From: an uncultured Roseibium sp.
GTDB lineage: Bacteria > Pseudomonadota > Alphaproteobacteria > Rhizobiales > Stappiaceae
Direction: 5' to 3'
NCBI RefSeq assembly: GCF_963675985.1
Contig: NZ_OY780958.1
Location: 3,410,001-3,474,000 of the forward strand
Length of the DNA stretch: 64,000 bases
Position 1 is the first letter of the stretch; each line of letters starts with the position of its first letter. Under the pieces are notes generated by a model, which saw nothing but the letters and a program-made list of their open reading frames with translations, did no database searches and was not told the origin of the DNA. A program made the translations under genes and the position numbers. Of the stretch, positions 1-8,037 are shown in pieces.

Positions 1-142
1 ACCACCAGGCGATCCGCTGCTTCTTCGACTTCCAGCGGTCTCGATTAAGTGGCCACCATTTTTCCAGAAGACGGCAAATCTTCGGATCGGCGATCGTGCT
101 GTAGGTATTGGTGTCGAAGGTGACCGTGATCGGTGTCTTCAT
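1..142 (-). CDS. Partial protein with PIN-like N-terminus (cut by window edge)
   Basis: This reading frame starts at an ATG at position 142 and runs leftward off the window, giving 47 codons. The visible product begins MKTPITVTFDTNTYSTIADP. The hydrophobic strand followed by F-D-T-N resembles the first strand and first acidic residue of PIN-domain nucleases (hhhDTN), as in toxin or RNA-processing PIN proteins. The rest of the visible part is basic and rich in W, K and R. No catalytic residues beyond the first Asp can be seen because the gene is truncated, so the family call is tentative. Base composition around it is lower in GC than most of the window, which could mark an accessory region to the left. 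Confidence 0.45.
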   Translation of the reverse strand, partial: MKTPITVTFDTNTYSTIADPKICRLLEKWWPLNRDRWKSKKQRIAWW

Positions 143-507
143 TTTCGTCTGGCTTTCACGTGTTGACGTGTCGGCGACGCCACGAAGTTTAACGAATGGG
201 GCTATATGAGAAATACATAACTGTAAAAGGACTTGGCTGCTGATCGAAAGTCAAGACGCCCATAGGCATGATCAAGGAATTCTTAGGGCCATTTAGGAAA
301 TCAAAGGCTGAGCTCAACTATAGTCGCTATGAGCCGTTGCACTATCGGCTAGCCGTCCATTAATCGCTCATACGAAAAAGAAGCTGCCAGTGTCCTTCCG
401 GCCCGGATTAAGTCATTAGTTGATCGTACAGCGCATAACATTTCCGTTGTCGTTCGCCTTCCGGCTGCCCCTGAAGCACGCCAATAATGAGAATTCTCAG
501 CCCTCTT
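143..507. other. Non-coding, AT-richer stretch at left edge
   Basis: No convincing gene is visible here. The stretch is clearly lower in GC than the adjacent AraC gene and contains only short open frames. One 31-codon frame from position 268 has no ribosome binding site. It separates the partial gene at the edge from the 3' end of the AraC regulator. It may hold the promoter of the partial gene and decayed accessory DNA. Confidence 0.5.
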
Positions 508-1458
508 TTAACCTCCAACTACCCCCGCCGCAGCGGCCCGGAAATCACTCGGGCTACTGCCCCGGCTCCGCTTGAACGCCACACTGAAGGCAAACGGGTC
601 GGTGTAGCCGACCTGGGCGGCGATGGTGGCGAGGGTCTGGCCGCGGCGCTGGAGGAGATCGGCGGCCAGCGCCATGCGGTGGTTGGTGAGGAAGGTGATC
701 GGCGGTTCGCCGACGACCTCGCGGAAGCGGCGGGCGAGTGTGGCGCGCGAGACGTGGCAGCGGGCCGACAGGCTCCCGATGGTCCAGGGCCGGGCCGGCT
801 CTGCGTAGAGGAGCTTGAGCGCGCGGGTGACGACGGGGTCGCCGTCTGATTTCCAGTCGGGCGCGGAGGCGGTGCCGGGCCTTGAGCCCCAAGCCTTCAG
901 CGCGGATGTCAGCAACAGGTCGACCAGCCGGTCGAGGACGGCAGCCTGGCCGTCCTCGTCGCGGATCATTTCCTCGCACAGGAGGTCCACCAGCGGCGAG
1001 CGCCACTCCTCGCGGGTGATCACGAGGATCGGCGGCAGGACGGCGTTGAGCCGGTCGCTGGTGCGGCTGAGGTTCTCGTAGGCGGCGACCGCGAAGACGG
1101 TGTCGCCGGCCGGGTCGTTGCCCCAGGTGCGCACGCCGTGGAGCATGGGTTCGCTGACCGAATTGCCGTCCTTGTCGCGGCAGTCCTGGCCGCGGAAGAT
1201 CGTCACCGTGGGGGAGCGCTCCGGCGTGTCGGCGATGATGTAGCGGGTCTCGGCGCGGGTGATCGCGATGTCACCGGGGCGGATTTCGACGGGGGCGCCT
1301 GTCTCCGGCACAAGCCAGAACGTCGACTTCACGCCGGCAAGCAGGGTCAGGGGCGATTCCGGTTCAACAAGGATCGACCACGGCGCGGACATGCTTGCTC
1401 TCAGGGCAAACGCATCGCGCGCCCGCGTCCCTTCCAGCATGTTCAAAATCGCCGACAT
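508..1458 (-). CDS. AraC family transcriptional regulator
   Basis: A 316-residue DNA-binding regulator. The N-terminal ~180 residues form a cupin-like sensor domain of the Cupin_6 type (PGDIAITRAETRYIIAD resembles the loop of that family). The C-terminal ~100 residues carry the two helix-turn-helix motifs of AraC/XylS proteins: IGSLSARCHVSRATLARRF and then TIAAQVGYTDPFAFSVAFKR. The family usually activates or represses a neighbouring operon in response to a small ligand or redox signal. It is divergent from the secreted metallo-hydrolase gene at 1588, so that gene is the likely target; this is inference from position. The ligand is unknown. Confidence in the family is high. Confidence 0.92.
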   Translation of the reverse strand: MSAILNMLEGTRARDAFALRASMSAPWSILVEPESPLTLLAGVKSTFWLVPETGAPVEIRPGDIAITRAETRYIIADTPERSPTVTIFRGQDCRDKDGNSVSEPMLHGVRTWGNDPAGDTVFAVAAYENLSRTSDRLNAVLPPILVITREEWRSPLVDLLCEEMIRDEDGQAAVLDRLVDLLLTSALKAWGSRPGTASAPDWKSDGDPVVTRALKLLYAEPARPWTIGSLSARCHVSRATLARRFREVVGEPPITFLTNHRMALAADLLQRRGQTLATIAAQVGYTDPFAFSVAFKRSRGSSPSDFRAAAAGVVGG

Positions 1459-1587
1459 GCGAGCAGATTAGACGATCACAAATGCTTTTGGAACGGGCAA
1501 CCATGGGCGAAAGGACGGTCTCTGGTCATTTTTCCTCCGGGTCGCAGAGAGGTTGCGACACCGCACTTTCGAAGAGGACCAGGACCA

Positions 1588-2667
1588 ATGAAACTTATCC
1601 CCCCCCGGCTTGCCGCCTGGACGATCGCGGCGATCGTTTCCGGCATGGCCATGAGCGCCGCCGCCCAGACGGAAACCAATCCCGACACCGCCATCAAGGG
1701 CCACACGGCCGATACGGTCAGCATGGATCCGGCGAGCCCGAGTTATTTCGGCCATTTCGCGCCCGAACTGGCAAAGTCGGTGGCGCGCAAGCCGGCGCTC
1801 GACGCGGAGACCGGCCTTGCCGTGCAGGAGGTCAAGCCGGGGCTGTTCTACGTCACCGACGGCATCTACCAGTCGGCGTTTCTTGCGACGGACGACGGCA
1901 TCGTCGTGTTCGACGCGCCGCCGAGCTTCGCCGACCGGCTGCCGGCGGCGATCGCGCAGAACGCGTCAGGCAAAAAGATCACCACGCTGATCTACAGCCA
2001 CGACCACGCCGACCATATCGGCGGCGCGGGCGTCTTCGCCGAGGTGCCGGAGCTCGAGGTCATCACGTCCCGCTCCGTTGCCGACAGTCTGGAAGGCGAT
2101 GGCTATGCGGGCGTGATGGCGCCGACGCGCACCTTCGAGGGCCATCTGGAACTCAAGCCCGGCGGGGTCGACATCCGGCTCGACGCGGCGTCCTACCATT
2201 CCGAGGACGAGGACGTGATCGCCTACCTGCCGCAGCTCAAGTTCCTGATCGCGATCGACACGATCACGCCGGGCGAGGTGCCGTTCATGAACTTCGGCGC
2301 GACGGCCGATTTCGGGCGCTATCTGACGGTGTTCGACACGCTGCTCGGTTACGACTTCGACCTGCTGCTGCCCGGCCATATCTCGATCCTCGGCACGCGG
2401 CAGGACGTGATCGACAACCGCGACTATGCCTTTGACGTGCGCGACACGGTTCTCGCCAGGATGAAGACCATGTACCAGAGGTTCGGGGAGATCCATGCGG
2501 CGACCAACTACGCCAACGACAACCTGACCTATCGTATGGCGATCGAGGGCATGCGCAACGAATGTGCCGCCGAGATCATCGACCGCTGGTCGGACCGCCT
2601 GTCGGTGGTCGACATCTATGCCGACAGCCACTGCGAAACGGCGATCCTGTATTACATCATGCACTGA
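1588..2667 (+). CDS. Secreted MBL-fold metallo-hydrolase
   Basis: A 359-residue protein with a Sec-type signal peptide (residues 1-26, cleavage near MSAAAQ-TE). The metallo-beta-lactamase fold is shown by SHDHADHIGG, the H-x-H-x-D-H metal-binding motif, with a later LLLPGHISILG supplying another metal ligand. Such enzymes are usually binuclear zinc hydrolases; the substrate cannot be told from sequence. The ATG at 1588 was chosen because it gives the signal peptide and follows an AGGACC purine stretch; the frame remains open upstream but antisense to the AraC gene. It is a single gene, divergent from the AraC regulator and followed by a strong hairpin. Confidence 0.88.
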   Translation: MKLIPPRLAAWTIAAIVSGMAMSAAAQTETNPDTAIKGHTADTVSMDPASPSYFGHFAPELAKSVARKPALDAETGLAVQEVKPGLFYVTDGIYQSAFLATDDGIVVFDAPPSFADRLPAAIAQNASGKKITTLIYSHDHADHIGGAGVFAEVPELEVITSRSVADSLEGDGYAGVMAPTRTFEGHLELKPGGVDIRLDAASYHSEDEDVIAYLPQLKFLIAIDTITPGEVPFMNFGATADFGRYLTVFDTLLGYDFDLLLPGHISILGTRQDVIDNRDYAFDVRDTVLARMKTMYQRFGEIHAATNYANDNLTYRMAIEGMRNECAAEIIDRWSDRLSVVDIYADSHCETAILYYIMH

Positions 2668-2691
2668 TGAGGGCGAGGCTCCCGGCGTCCG

Positions 2692-2718
2692 GACCCGGAT
2701 CGCAAGACGATCCGGGTC
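2692..2718 (+). terminator. Hairpin after MBL-fold gene
   Basis: A perfect 11-bp stem (GACCCGGATCG / CGATCCGGGTC) with a 5-nt loop lies 25 nt downstream of the metallo-hydrolase stop. There is no U-tract, so it could be a Rho-dependent 3' hairpin or part of an extragenic palindrome rather than a classical terminator. Confidence 0.5.
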
Positions 2719-2798
2719 GCGCCCGATCCCGGGCCGCCATCTTCCGGGCTTTCGCGGTCCAAGGCTGGCGCGCTTCCCGTTCCCGGCGCGCAGCCTCC

Positions 2799-3476
2799 TC
2801 ACGCAAGTCGCGTTTCGATGCCGGTCACATCGGTCACATCGCCGAAAAAGAGGTAGAAGTTGATCAGCGCGGCCGCGTGTTCGTCGTCACGCAGGCTGGC
2901 GCAGGCGTCATGCACCATGGTCGTGCGGTAATTCAGCATCATGGCGTCCCGCGCGGAGGATTCGCAGCAGGCATTGGTCATCGTGCCGGCAATCAGGACC
3001 GCCTCGATGCCCTTGGCCCGCAAGATGGCGTCCAGGTCGGACGCCCCCTGGATGAAGGCGCTGTAGCGCGTCTTGCGCACGATCAGATCTCCGTCCCGAA
3101 CGTCCAGGGCCGGCCACAGGGCCGAACCGTCGGCCTCTTCGGCCAATGCGGCGCAGCGCGCCTCGAACCGGTCGGGGGTCAGCAGGGTGCTGTGAAAATG
3201 GGGTATCGTCATCAAGGCGGCCTCGGTGAACAGGGTACGGACCCACACCACGACACCGCCCGCGTCGCGAAGGCTCGACGCCAGCCGGTTGACGGCCGGA
3301 ACGATCTCCCTGGCCGGCGGGGTCTCGCCTCCCGCGCCGGGCGCCAGGAAATGGTTCTGCATGTCGATCACGACCAGTGCCGTCCTGCGCGCCTCGACGT
3401 CCTCGTGGACAAGCCTTTTACCCTGGCGTGCGGAAACCCGGTCGATTGCCCATTGCGGCATTTCGAATTCATGCAT
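2799..3476 (-). CDS. Isochorismatase-family cysteine hydrolase (RutB-like)
   Basis: A 225-residue cytoplasmic amidohydrolase of the isochorismatase superfamily. The catalytic triad is visible as Asp in VVIDMQNHF, Lys in IVRKTRYSAF and Cys in GTMTNACCESSARDA. The KxRYSxF and FFGDVTDV stretches are closest in pattern to RutB-type ureidoacrylate/carbamate amidohydrolases, though nicotinamidase-like or N-carbamoyl amidase activity is also possible. The ATG at 3476 is preceded by AAGGAGAGCAGGA, a good Shine-Dalgarno; the frame extends 26 codons further without one. It is divergent from an ABC importer and shares the intergenic operator, so it probably hydrolyses the imported compound (inference). 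Confidence 0.85.
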   Translation of the reverse strand: MHEFEMPQWAIDRVSARQGKRLVHEDVEARRTALVVIDMQNHFLAPGAGGETPPAREIVPAVNRLASSLRDAGGVVVWVRTLFTEAALMTIPHFHSTLLTPDRFEARCAALAEEADGSALWPALDVRDGDLIVRKTRYSAFIQGASDLDAILRAKGIEAVLIAGTMTNACCESSARDAMMLNYRTTMVHDACASLRDDEHAAALINFYLFFGDVTDVTGIETRLA

Positions 3477-3566
3477 TCCTGCTCTCCTTTTAAGCACCTG
3501 CGCCATCAATCTGATTAAAATTTTCTCACAACACCCGCAGCTTGGGGGCAGCACGATCTTTCAGCC

Positions 3567-3588
3567 CATTGTATACAGTGAACAACAT
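3567..3588. promoter_or_regulatory. Candidate GntR operator in hydrolase/ABC divergent promoter
   Basis: The sequence CATTGTAT-N7-ACAACAT here is repeated with identical spacing at 7952-7973, in front of the GntR gene. It contains the GTATAC core often seen in FCD-type GntR operators. It lies between two divergent genes, 90 nt from the hydrolase start and 84 nt from the binding-protein start. Assignment to the local GntR is inference. Confidence 0.6.
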
Positions 3589-3672
3589 ACCGAATACAGG
3601 AATGGCATGCGCCTTGCAATGGATGGGCAGCGCCTGACCGCGCCGGTTCTACCTAATTGGAAGGAATTATCT

Positions 3673-4668
3673 ATGGGCTTTCGCAAGATCCTGACAGGTG
3701 CAATTTGCGCCGCCGCCATCGTGGCTGCGCCGGTTGCGGCCTCCGCCGCTTCCACGAAAAAAATCCAGTTCATGGAAGTGATCCACTCCCTGTTCTATTC
3801 TCCTCTCTATGCCGCCCACGGCCTCGGTTACTTCAAGGACGAGGGCATCGATTTCGACCTTGTCGCCGCCCAGGGCAGCGACAAGGCGACCGCGGCCCTG
3901 CTCTCGGGCGCCGCGGATATCGTTCTTGCCGGGCCGGAGACCGCCGTCTACATCGAAAACGGGCAGTCGCCGGAGAAGATCCATATATTCGCCGGTCTCA
4001 CCGCCACAGACGGTTCCTTCCTGATCGGCCGCTCAGAGGAGGAAGACTTCGACTGGGCGTCGCTCAAGGGCAAAACCATTCTGGGCTGGCGCGAAGGGTC
4101 GTCGCCGGCGATCTTCCTCGACAAGGTTCTGAAGGACCACGGCCTGGATCCGAAGACCGACGTGACGATCATCACCAATGTGGCCATTCCCGCGCGTCTG
4201 GGCGCCTTCATGGCGGGCACGGCCGACTACGGCACGTTTTTCGAACCGGATGTGACCAAGATCGAGGAAAGCGGCAAGGGGGTCTCGCTCGGCAACGTCG
4301 GCCAGGCGGTCGGCCAGATCGACTACACCGTCTTCACCGCTACGGAGAGTTACATCGCGGCGCATCCGGAGATCATCCAGAGCTTCACCAATGCTATCGC
4401 CAGGGCCCAAGCGTGGATCGATAACGCATCGCCCGAAGAGACGGCCGAGGTCCTGCTGCCCTATTTTCCCGGCATACCGAGTGCCGAACTGGCGCGCACC
4501 GTCAGCCGTCACCGCGACGCCGGCGTGTGGAAGAAGACGCCCCTGGTCACGCCCGAGGCGATCGACGCGCTTCAGGACCTCCTGATCGGATCCGGCACGC
4601 TCAAGGACGGCGACAAGGCCGCCTACGACAAGATCGTGGATCCGACCTTCGCCCAGGCCGCAAAATAA
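3673..4668 (+). CDS. ABC transporter substrate-binding protein (NMT1/SsuA type)
   Basis: A 331-residue periplasmic binding protein with a signal peptide (about residues 1-26, ending in VAASAAS). The mature part follows the NMT1/THI5-like pattern: LFYSPLYAAHGLGYFKDEGI near the N-terminus and ALLSGAADIVLAGPETA in the first lobe. This family binds sulfonates, nitrate, pyrimidines and similar small organics; the ligand here is unknown. The ATG at 3673 follows GGAAGGAATTATCT, a good ribosome site. It is the first gene of a three-gene importer operon with the ATPase (4687) and permease (5459), and is divergent from the RutB-like hydrolase, suggesting a nitrogen-containing substrate. Confidence 0.9.
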   Translation: MGFRKILTGAICAAAIVAAPVAASAASTKKIQFMEVIHSLFYSPLYAAHGLGYFKDEGIDFDLVAAQGSDKATAALLSGAADIVLAGPETAVYIENGQSPEKIHIFAGLTATDGSFLIGRSEEEDFDWASLKGKTILGWREGSSPAIFLDKVLKDHGLDPKTDVTIITNVAIPARLGAFMAGTADYGTFFEPDVTKIEESGKGVSLGNVGQAVGQIDYTVFTATESYIAAHPEIIQSFTNAIARAQAWIDNASPEETAEVLLPYFPGIPSAELARTVSRHRDAGVWKKTPLVTPEAIDALQDLLIGSGTLKDGDKAAYDKIVDPTFAQAAK

Positions 4669-4686
4669 GCACCCCAAGAGGAAAGC

Positions 4687-5469
4687 ATGAAGGTTCCCAA
4701 GATCGAATTTCGCAATGTCAACTTGCGTTACTTCACGCCGAAAGGCGAGACGCTGGCGCTCAACGACATTAACTTCAGGGTCGAAAAGGGTGAGTTCGTC
4801 AGCATCGTGGGCCAGTCGGGCTGCGGCAAGAGCACGCTTCTGTCTCTCCTGTCCGGCCTTATCCGACCCACGGAAGGAGAGGTGCTCATCGATGGCGTTC
4901 CGGTGACCGGCCCGTCGCCGCACGTCGGTTTCATGCTGCAGCATGACAGCCTGTTCGAGTGGCGCAGCATTGTCGACAATACCATGCTCGGCCCGGAAAT
5001 CCGCGGTTACGACAAGCGCGAGGCCCGGCAACGAGCCGAGGGCCTTCTTGAGCGTTACGGCCTTGGGGACTTTCTGCACAGCAGGCCGTCGGAATTGTCC
5101 GGCGGCATGCGCCAGCGGGCCGCGCTGGCACGAACCATGTGCCTTCAGCCGGATATCCTGCTGCTGGACGAACCCTTCTCCGCTCTCGACTTCCAGACCC
5201 GGCTGTCGATCGCGGACGAAATCGGCGACATCATCCGCAAGGAACACAAGACCGCGATCCTTGTGACGCACGATATTCCGGAAGCCATTGCGATGGCGGA
5301 CAGGGTGATCGTGCTCAGCCGTCGCCCCGGACGGATCAAGGCAATCCACCCGATCGATTTTCCAAGCCATGGCCCGGCCCGGCCCGGCAGTTTCGACGCC
5401 CGGGAGGCGGCAGAGTTTCCCACCTATTTCAACACTGTCTGGGAGGAGCTAGAGGTCCATGTCGAGTGA
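4687..5469 (+). CDS. ABC transporter ATP-binding protein (SsuB/TauB type)
   Basis: A 260-residue nucleotide-binding subunit. It has Walker A (GQSGCGKST), the Q-loop (FMLQHDSLFEW), the signature LSGGMRQR, Walker B (ILLLDEPFSALD) and the switch histidine (VTHDIPEA). Length and motif spacing match the SsuB/TauB/NrtD group that powers NMT1-type importers. It lies 18 nt after the binding-protein gene, with AAGAGGAAAGC as its ribosome site, and overlaps the permease start by 11 nt, indicating co-transcription and coupled translation. It energises uptake at the inner membrane. Confidence 0.94.
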   Translation: MKVPKIEFRNVNLRYFTPKGETLALNDINFRVEKGEFVSIVGQSGCGKSTLLSLLSGLIRPTEGEVLIDGVPVTGPSPHVGFMLQHDSLFEWRSIVDNTMLGPEIRGYDKREARQRAEGLLERYGLGDFLHSRPSELSGGMRQRAALARTMCLQPDILLLDEPFSALDFQTRLSIADEIGDIIRKEHKTAILVTHDIPEAIAMADRVIVLSRRPGRIKAIHPIDFPSHGPARPGSFDAREAAEFPTYFNTVWEELEVHVE

Positions 5470-6322
5470 AGCAATGACCACAGACGATGCAACCATCGAC
5501 GTCGGCACGCCCGCGTGTGAGGCCAGTCCGCAATACCGGGCCTGGCAGGCGGCCCGGCGCCGCGAGAAGGTTCAGGTGCTGAGCGCCCAGATCGGACTGC
5601 TCCTGCTGTTCCTGGCATTGTGGGAGCTTGCCCCAAGGATGCATTGGGTGAACCCCATGCTGACCAGTTATCCCAGCGCGATCTGGACGGCCTTCGTGGA
5701 AATGCTCGAAGGCGGGGCTCTCGGCCATCACGTCCTTGTCACCTTTCTGGAAGTGGTGATCAGCTTCGTGATCGCCATGGCGCTCGGCACCGCCATCGCC
5801 ATCGTGCTGTGGATGTCACCGAGGCTGGAGCGGGTCCTGGATCCTTTCCTCGTGGTCATGAACGCCCTTCCCAAGATCGCCCTCGTCCCGATCTTCTATA
5901 TCTGGCTCGGGGCCGAGGGATCCATTTACGCGGTAGCCGTGGCGGTGGCCGTCTTCATCAGCATCCTCATGCTCTACACCGGCTTCCGGCAGTCCGACCC
6001 GAACAAGATCAAGCTCGCCCGCACGCTGGGGGCGACGCGCGCGCAGCTCCTCTCGAAAGTCGTTCTGCCCGGCAACGTGCACACGTTCGTCGCCACATTG
6101 AAAGCCAATGCAGGCCTGTCTCTCGTCGGGGTTATCGTGGGCGAGTTCCAGGCATCGAAGGCCGGACTCGGCTATCTGATCGTCTATGGCAGCCAGATCT
6201 TCCGCATGGATATGGTCATGGCCGCGATCGTCATTCTCGGCTTCATGTCCCTGGCGATCTATGCGCTGATACAGTGGTTCGAGATCAGGCTGGACAAGCC
6301 GTCCAACCGCGCCGCGAGTTGA
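5459..6322 (+). CDS. ABC transporter permease (SsuC/TauC type)
   Basis: A 287-residue inner-membrane permease of the BPD_transp_1 family with about six hydrophobic segments. The cytoplasmic EAA-type coupling loop is recognisable in KLARTLGATRAQLLSKVVLPG. A charged N-terminal tail of about 45 residues precedes the first membrane helix. The ATG at 5459 overlaps the ATPase gene; an alternative ATG lies five codons downstream at 5474. It completes the importer whose binding protein and ATPase lie directly upstream. No second permease is present, so it should act as a homodimer, as is usual for the family. Confidence 0.92.
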   Translation: MSSEAMTTDDATIDVGTPACEASPQYRAWQAARRREKVQVLSAQIGLLLLFLALWELAPRMHWVNPMLTSYPSAIWTAFVEMLEGGALGHHVLVTFLEVVISFVIAMALGTAIAIVLWMSPRLERVLDPFLVVMNALPKIALVPIFYIWLGAEGSIYAVAVAVAVFISILMLYTGFRQSDPNKIKLARTLGATRAQLLSKVVLPGNVHTFVATLKANAGLSLVGVIVGEFQASKAGLGYLIVYGSQIFRMDMVMAAIVILGFMSLAIYALIQWFEIRLDKPSNRAAS

Positions 6323-6425
6323 CCGGGCCGCTCCTTCGGGAGCGGCCACCCTCTCCCATCCCTCCTTCCCTTCCCTCACATCATCTTCTACGACCAAGTC
6401 CAAGGGGGTTTCATTGTCGTTATTT

Positions 6426-6442
6426 TTGTCTACAGTATACAG
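6426..6442. promoter_or_regulatory. Candidate GntR operator in front of TauE/SafE gene
   Basis: The stretch TTGTCTACAGTATAC matches TTGTATACAGTGAAC in the ABC/hydrolase promoter (3569-3583) at 12 of 15 positions and shares the GTATAC core. It ends 16-18 nt upstream of the ATG at 6458, a position expected for a repressor site. This indicates that the exporter gene has its own promoter. Confidence 0.5.
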
Positions 6443-6457
6443 TAATCGAGTGACATC

Positions 6458-7198
6458 ATGATGGATCTGTTTCTGTCCGCCCTGAGCGAACGCTGGCTGA
6501 TCGCGAGCTTCCTCGTCCTGGCGGCCGCCTGCCTGCAAGGGGTCAGCGGCGTCGGCTTCGGCATGTTCGCAGCACCGCTTCTGGCGATCGTCGATCCGCA
6601 GCTGGTCCCTGGTCCCATGCTGTTTCTCAGCCTGATCATCGCGATCCTGTCGGTGATCCGGGAACGCTCGAGCCTCGACACGAAGGGCCTGGGCTACGCC
6701 CTTCTCGGACGCATCGTGACCTCGGTCATCGCGGCCACCCTCATGGGGCTCCTGCCGATCCGCATGCTTTCGATCCTGTTCGCTCTGGTCATCCTTCTCG
6801 GGGTCGCAATGAGCCTGTCCCGGATAGATCTCAGGCCCTCGCCCGCCCGACTGTTCGGCGCCGGCTGCATCTCGGGTTTCATGGGAACCCTCACCTCGGT
6901 GGGGCTGCCGCCGATCGCGCTGATGTATCAGCATGCGCCGAAGGCAACCTTGCGCGCGTCGCTCGGCGGCTTTCTGGTGTTCGGAACGACCATCTCGATC
7001 ACGGCGCTGTTCGCCGCCGGCCGCTTCGATCTGCATGACGTCGTACTGGGAGCCTGGCTGATCGCGCCGCTTTACCTCGGCTTCTGGATCTCGACGCCGC
7101 TCGCCTTGCGGGTGTCCTCGCGCTCGGTGCGATTTGCGGTGCTCGGACTCTCAGCCCTGGCCGCCGTGGCCCTACTGCTGCGTCAGTTGGTCGTCTGA
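6458..7198 (+). CDS. TauE/SafE-family membrane transporter (sulfite/anion exporter type)
   Basis: A 246-residue integral membrane protein with about eight hydrophobic helices. The N-terminal repeat GVSGVGFGMFAAPLLAIVDP and the central SGFMGTLTSVGLPPIALMYQ are the paired repeats of the TauE/SafE (DUF81) family, implicated in export of sulfite or organic anions. It sits 135 nt after the ABC permease with its own candidate operator, and its 3' end overlaps the convergent GntR gene by 27 bp. It may export a breakdown product of the imported substrate (inference). ATG codons at 6458 and 6461 are both possible starts. Confidence 0.87.
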   Translation: MMDLFLSALSERWLIASFLVLAAACLQGVSGVGFGMFAAPLLAIVDPQLVPGPMLFLSLIIAILSVIRERSSLDTKGLGYALLGRIVTSVIAATLMGLLPIRMLSILFALVILLGVAMSLSRIDLRPSPARLFGAGCISGFMGTLTSVGLPPIALMYQHAPKATLRASLGGFLVFGTTISITALFAAGRFDLHDVVLGAWLIAPLYLGFWISTPLALRVSSRSVRFAVLGLSALAAVALLLRQLVV

Positions 7199-7888
7199 CC
7201 GTTCGGGCGCATTCTCGTCTCGCACCATCGCCAGATGCGCCTCGCCGGCGCCGACGACATGCGCCATGGCGCGTTTGGCCGCCAGTTCCTCGTCGCCGTC
7301 CACAATAGCCTGCAGGATTCCGGCATGCTCTTCCCAGTTCATGACCTTGCGGGCCGGATTATCCGGCGAGAAAAGCAACGCGCTGCGGGCCCTGAGGGAT
7401 CCGAGCATCTCGGAAAGAAGGCTGTTGTTGCCGGCCTCCGCCAGAGCGTCGTGAAACTGGTCGTTCAGCTCGCGAAGCGCCTTCAACCGGCCGGCATTGA
7501 TCGCGTTCCTGCCTTTCTGCAAGATCGTTTCGATGCTTTTCAGGGTAGCCGGGTTCTTGTGGCGCGCGGCCAGCCGGGCATTGTGGGATTCCAGAAGGGC
7601 GCGAATCTCGATAATTTCCCGGACCTTTTCCGGTGCAAGCTCCGCGACATAGGTGCCCTTGCGGCTAGTCGCATCCACGAGCCCTTCGGACCCGAGCGCC
7701 CGGATGGCCTCCCGCACGGGGTTGCGGGAAACGCCGTATTCTTCGGCGAAGCGTTCCTCCACAAGGCGTTCGCCCGGTTTCAGCCGTCCGCTCACGATCG
7801 CTTCGCGGATCTCCTGGTAAACAAGGTTATGAAGCGAATTATGCTGCTCCCCCAACCTCTTGCCCGAGGTCCTGACATTCTTTGCCAC
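7172..7888 (-). CDS. GntR family transcriptional regulator (FCD/FadR subfamily)
   Basis: A 238-residue regulator. Residues ~18-85 form the winged helix-turn-helix of GntR proteins (LKPGERLVEERFAEEYGVSRNPVREAIRAL). Residues ~95-225 form the helical FCD ligand-binding domain with the typical acidic/histidine metal or ligand site (ALLESHNARLAA, NDQFHDALAEAGNN, EEHAGILQAI). It is convergent with the TauE gene, overlapping it by 27 bp, and is probably the regulator of the hydrolase-ABC-TauE cluster, because its own promoter carries the same bipartite motif found at 3567. Such proteins usually repress until an organic acid ligand binds. Confidence 0.92.
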   Translation of the reverse strand: MAKNVRTSGKRLGEQHNSLHNLVYQEIREAIVSGRLKPGERLVEERFAEEYGVSRNPVREAIRALGSEGLVDATSRKGTYVAELAPEKVREIIEIRALLESHNARLAARHKNPATLKSIETILQKGRNAINAGRLKALRELNDQFHDALAEAGNNSLLSEMLGSLRARSALLFSPDNPARKVMNWEEHAGILQAIVDGDEELAAKRAMAHVVGAGEAHLAMVRDENAPERSDDQLTQQ

Positions 7889-7951
7889 ACGCTGCCCTTC
7901 CCTGCTCGGCCCGGGTATATGCCTAGCTTATCCGCTCCAGTTAGGGAAGAT

Positions 7952-7973
7952 CATTGTATGTTGTCGACAACAT
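7952..7973. promoter_or_regulatory. Candidate GntR autoregulatory operator
   Basis: CATTGTAT-N7-ACAACAT is identical in its fixed positions to 3567-3588. It includes a perfect 16-bp palindrome ATGTTGTCGACAACAT at 7958-7973. It lies about 65 nt upstream of the GntR start codon at 7888. Confidence 0.6.
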
Positions 7974-8037
7974 CCACAACCGCTTCCCACAGGGAAACGC
8001 CGCGATACACGGGCAACCGGTCGCACTCTTTAGAGCC

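Noticed and set aside
268..363. 31-codon plus-strand ORF in the left gap
   Set aside because: No Shine-Dalgarno sequence, no family, and lies in non-coding AT-richer DNA.
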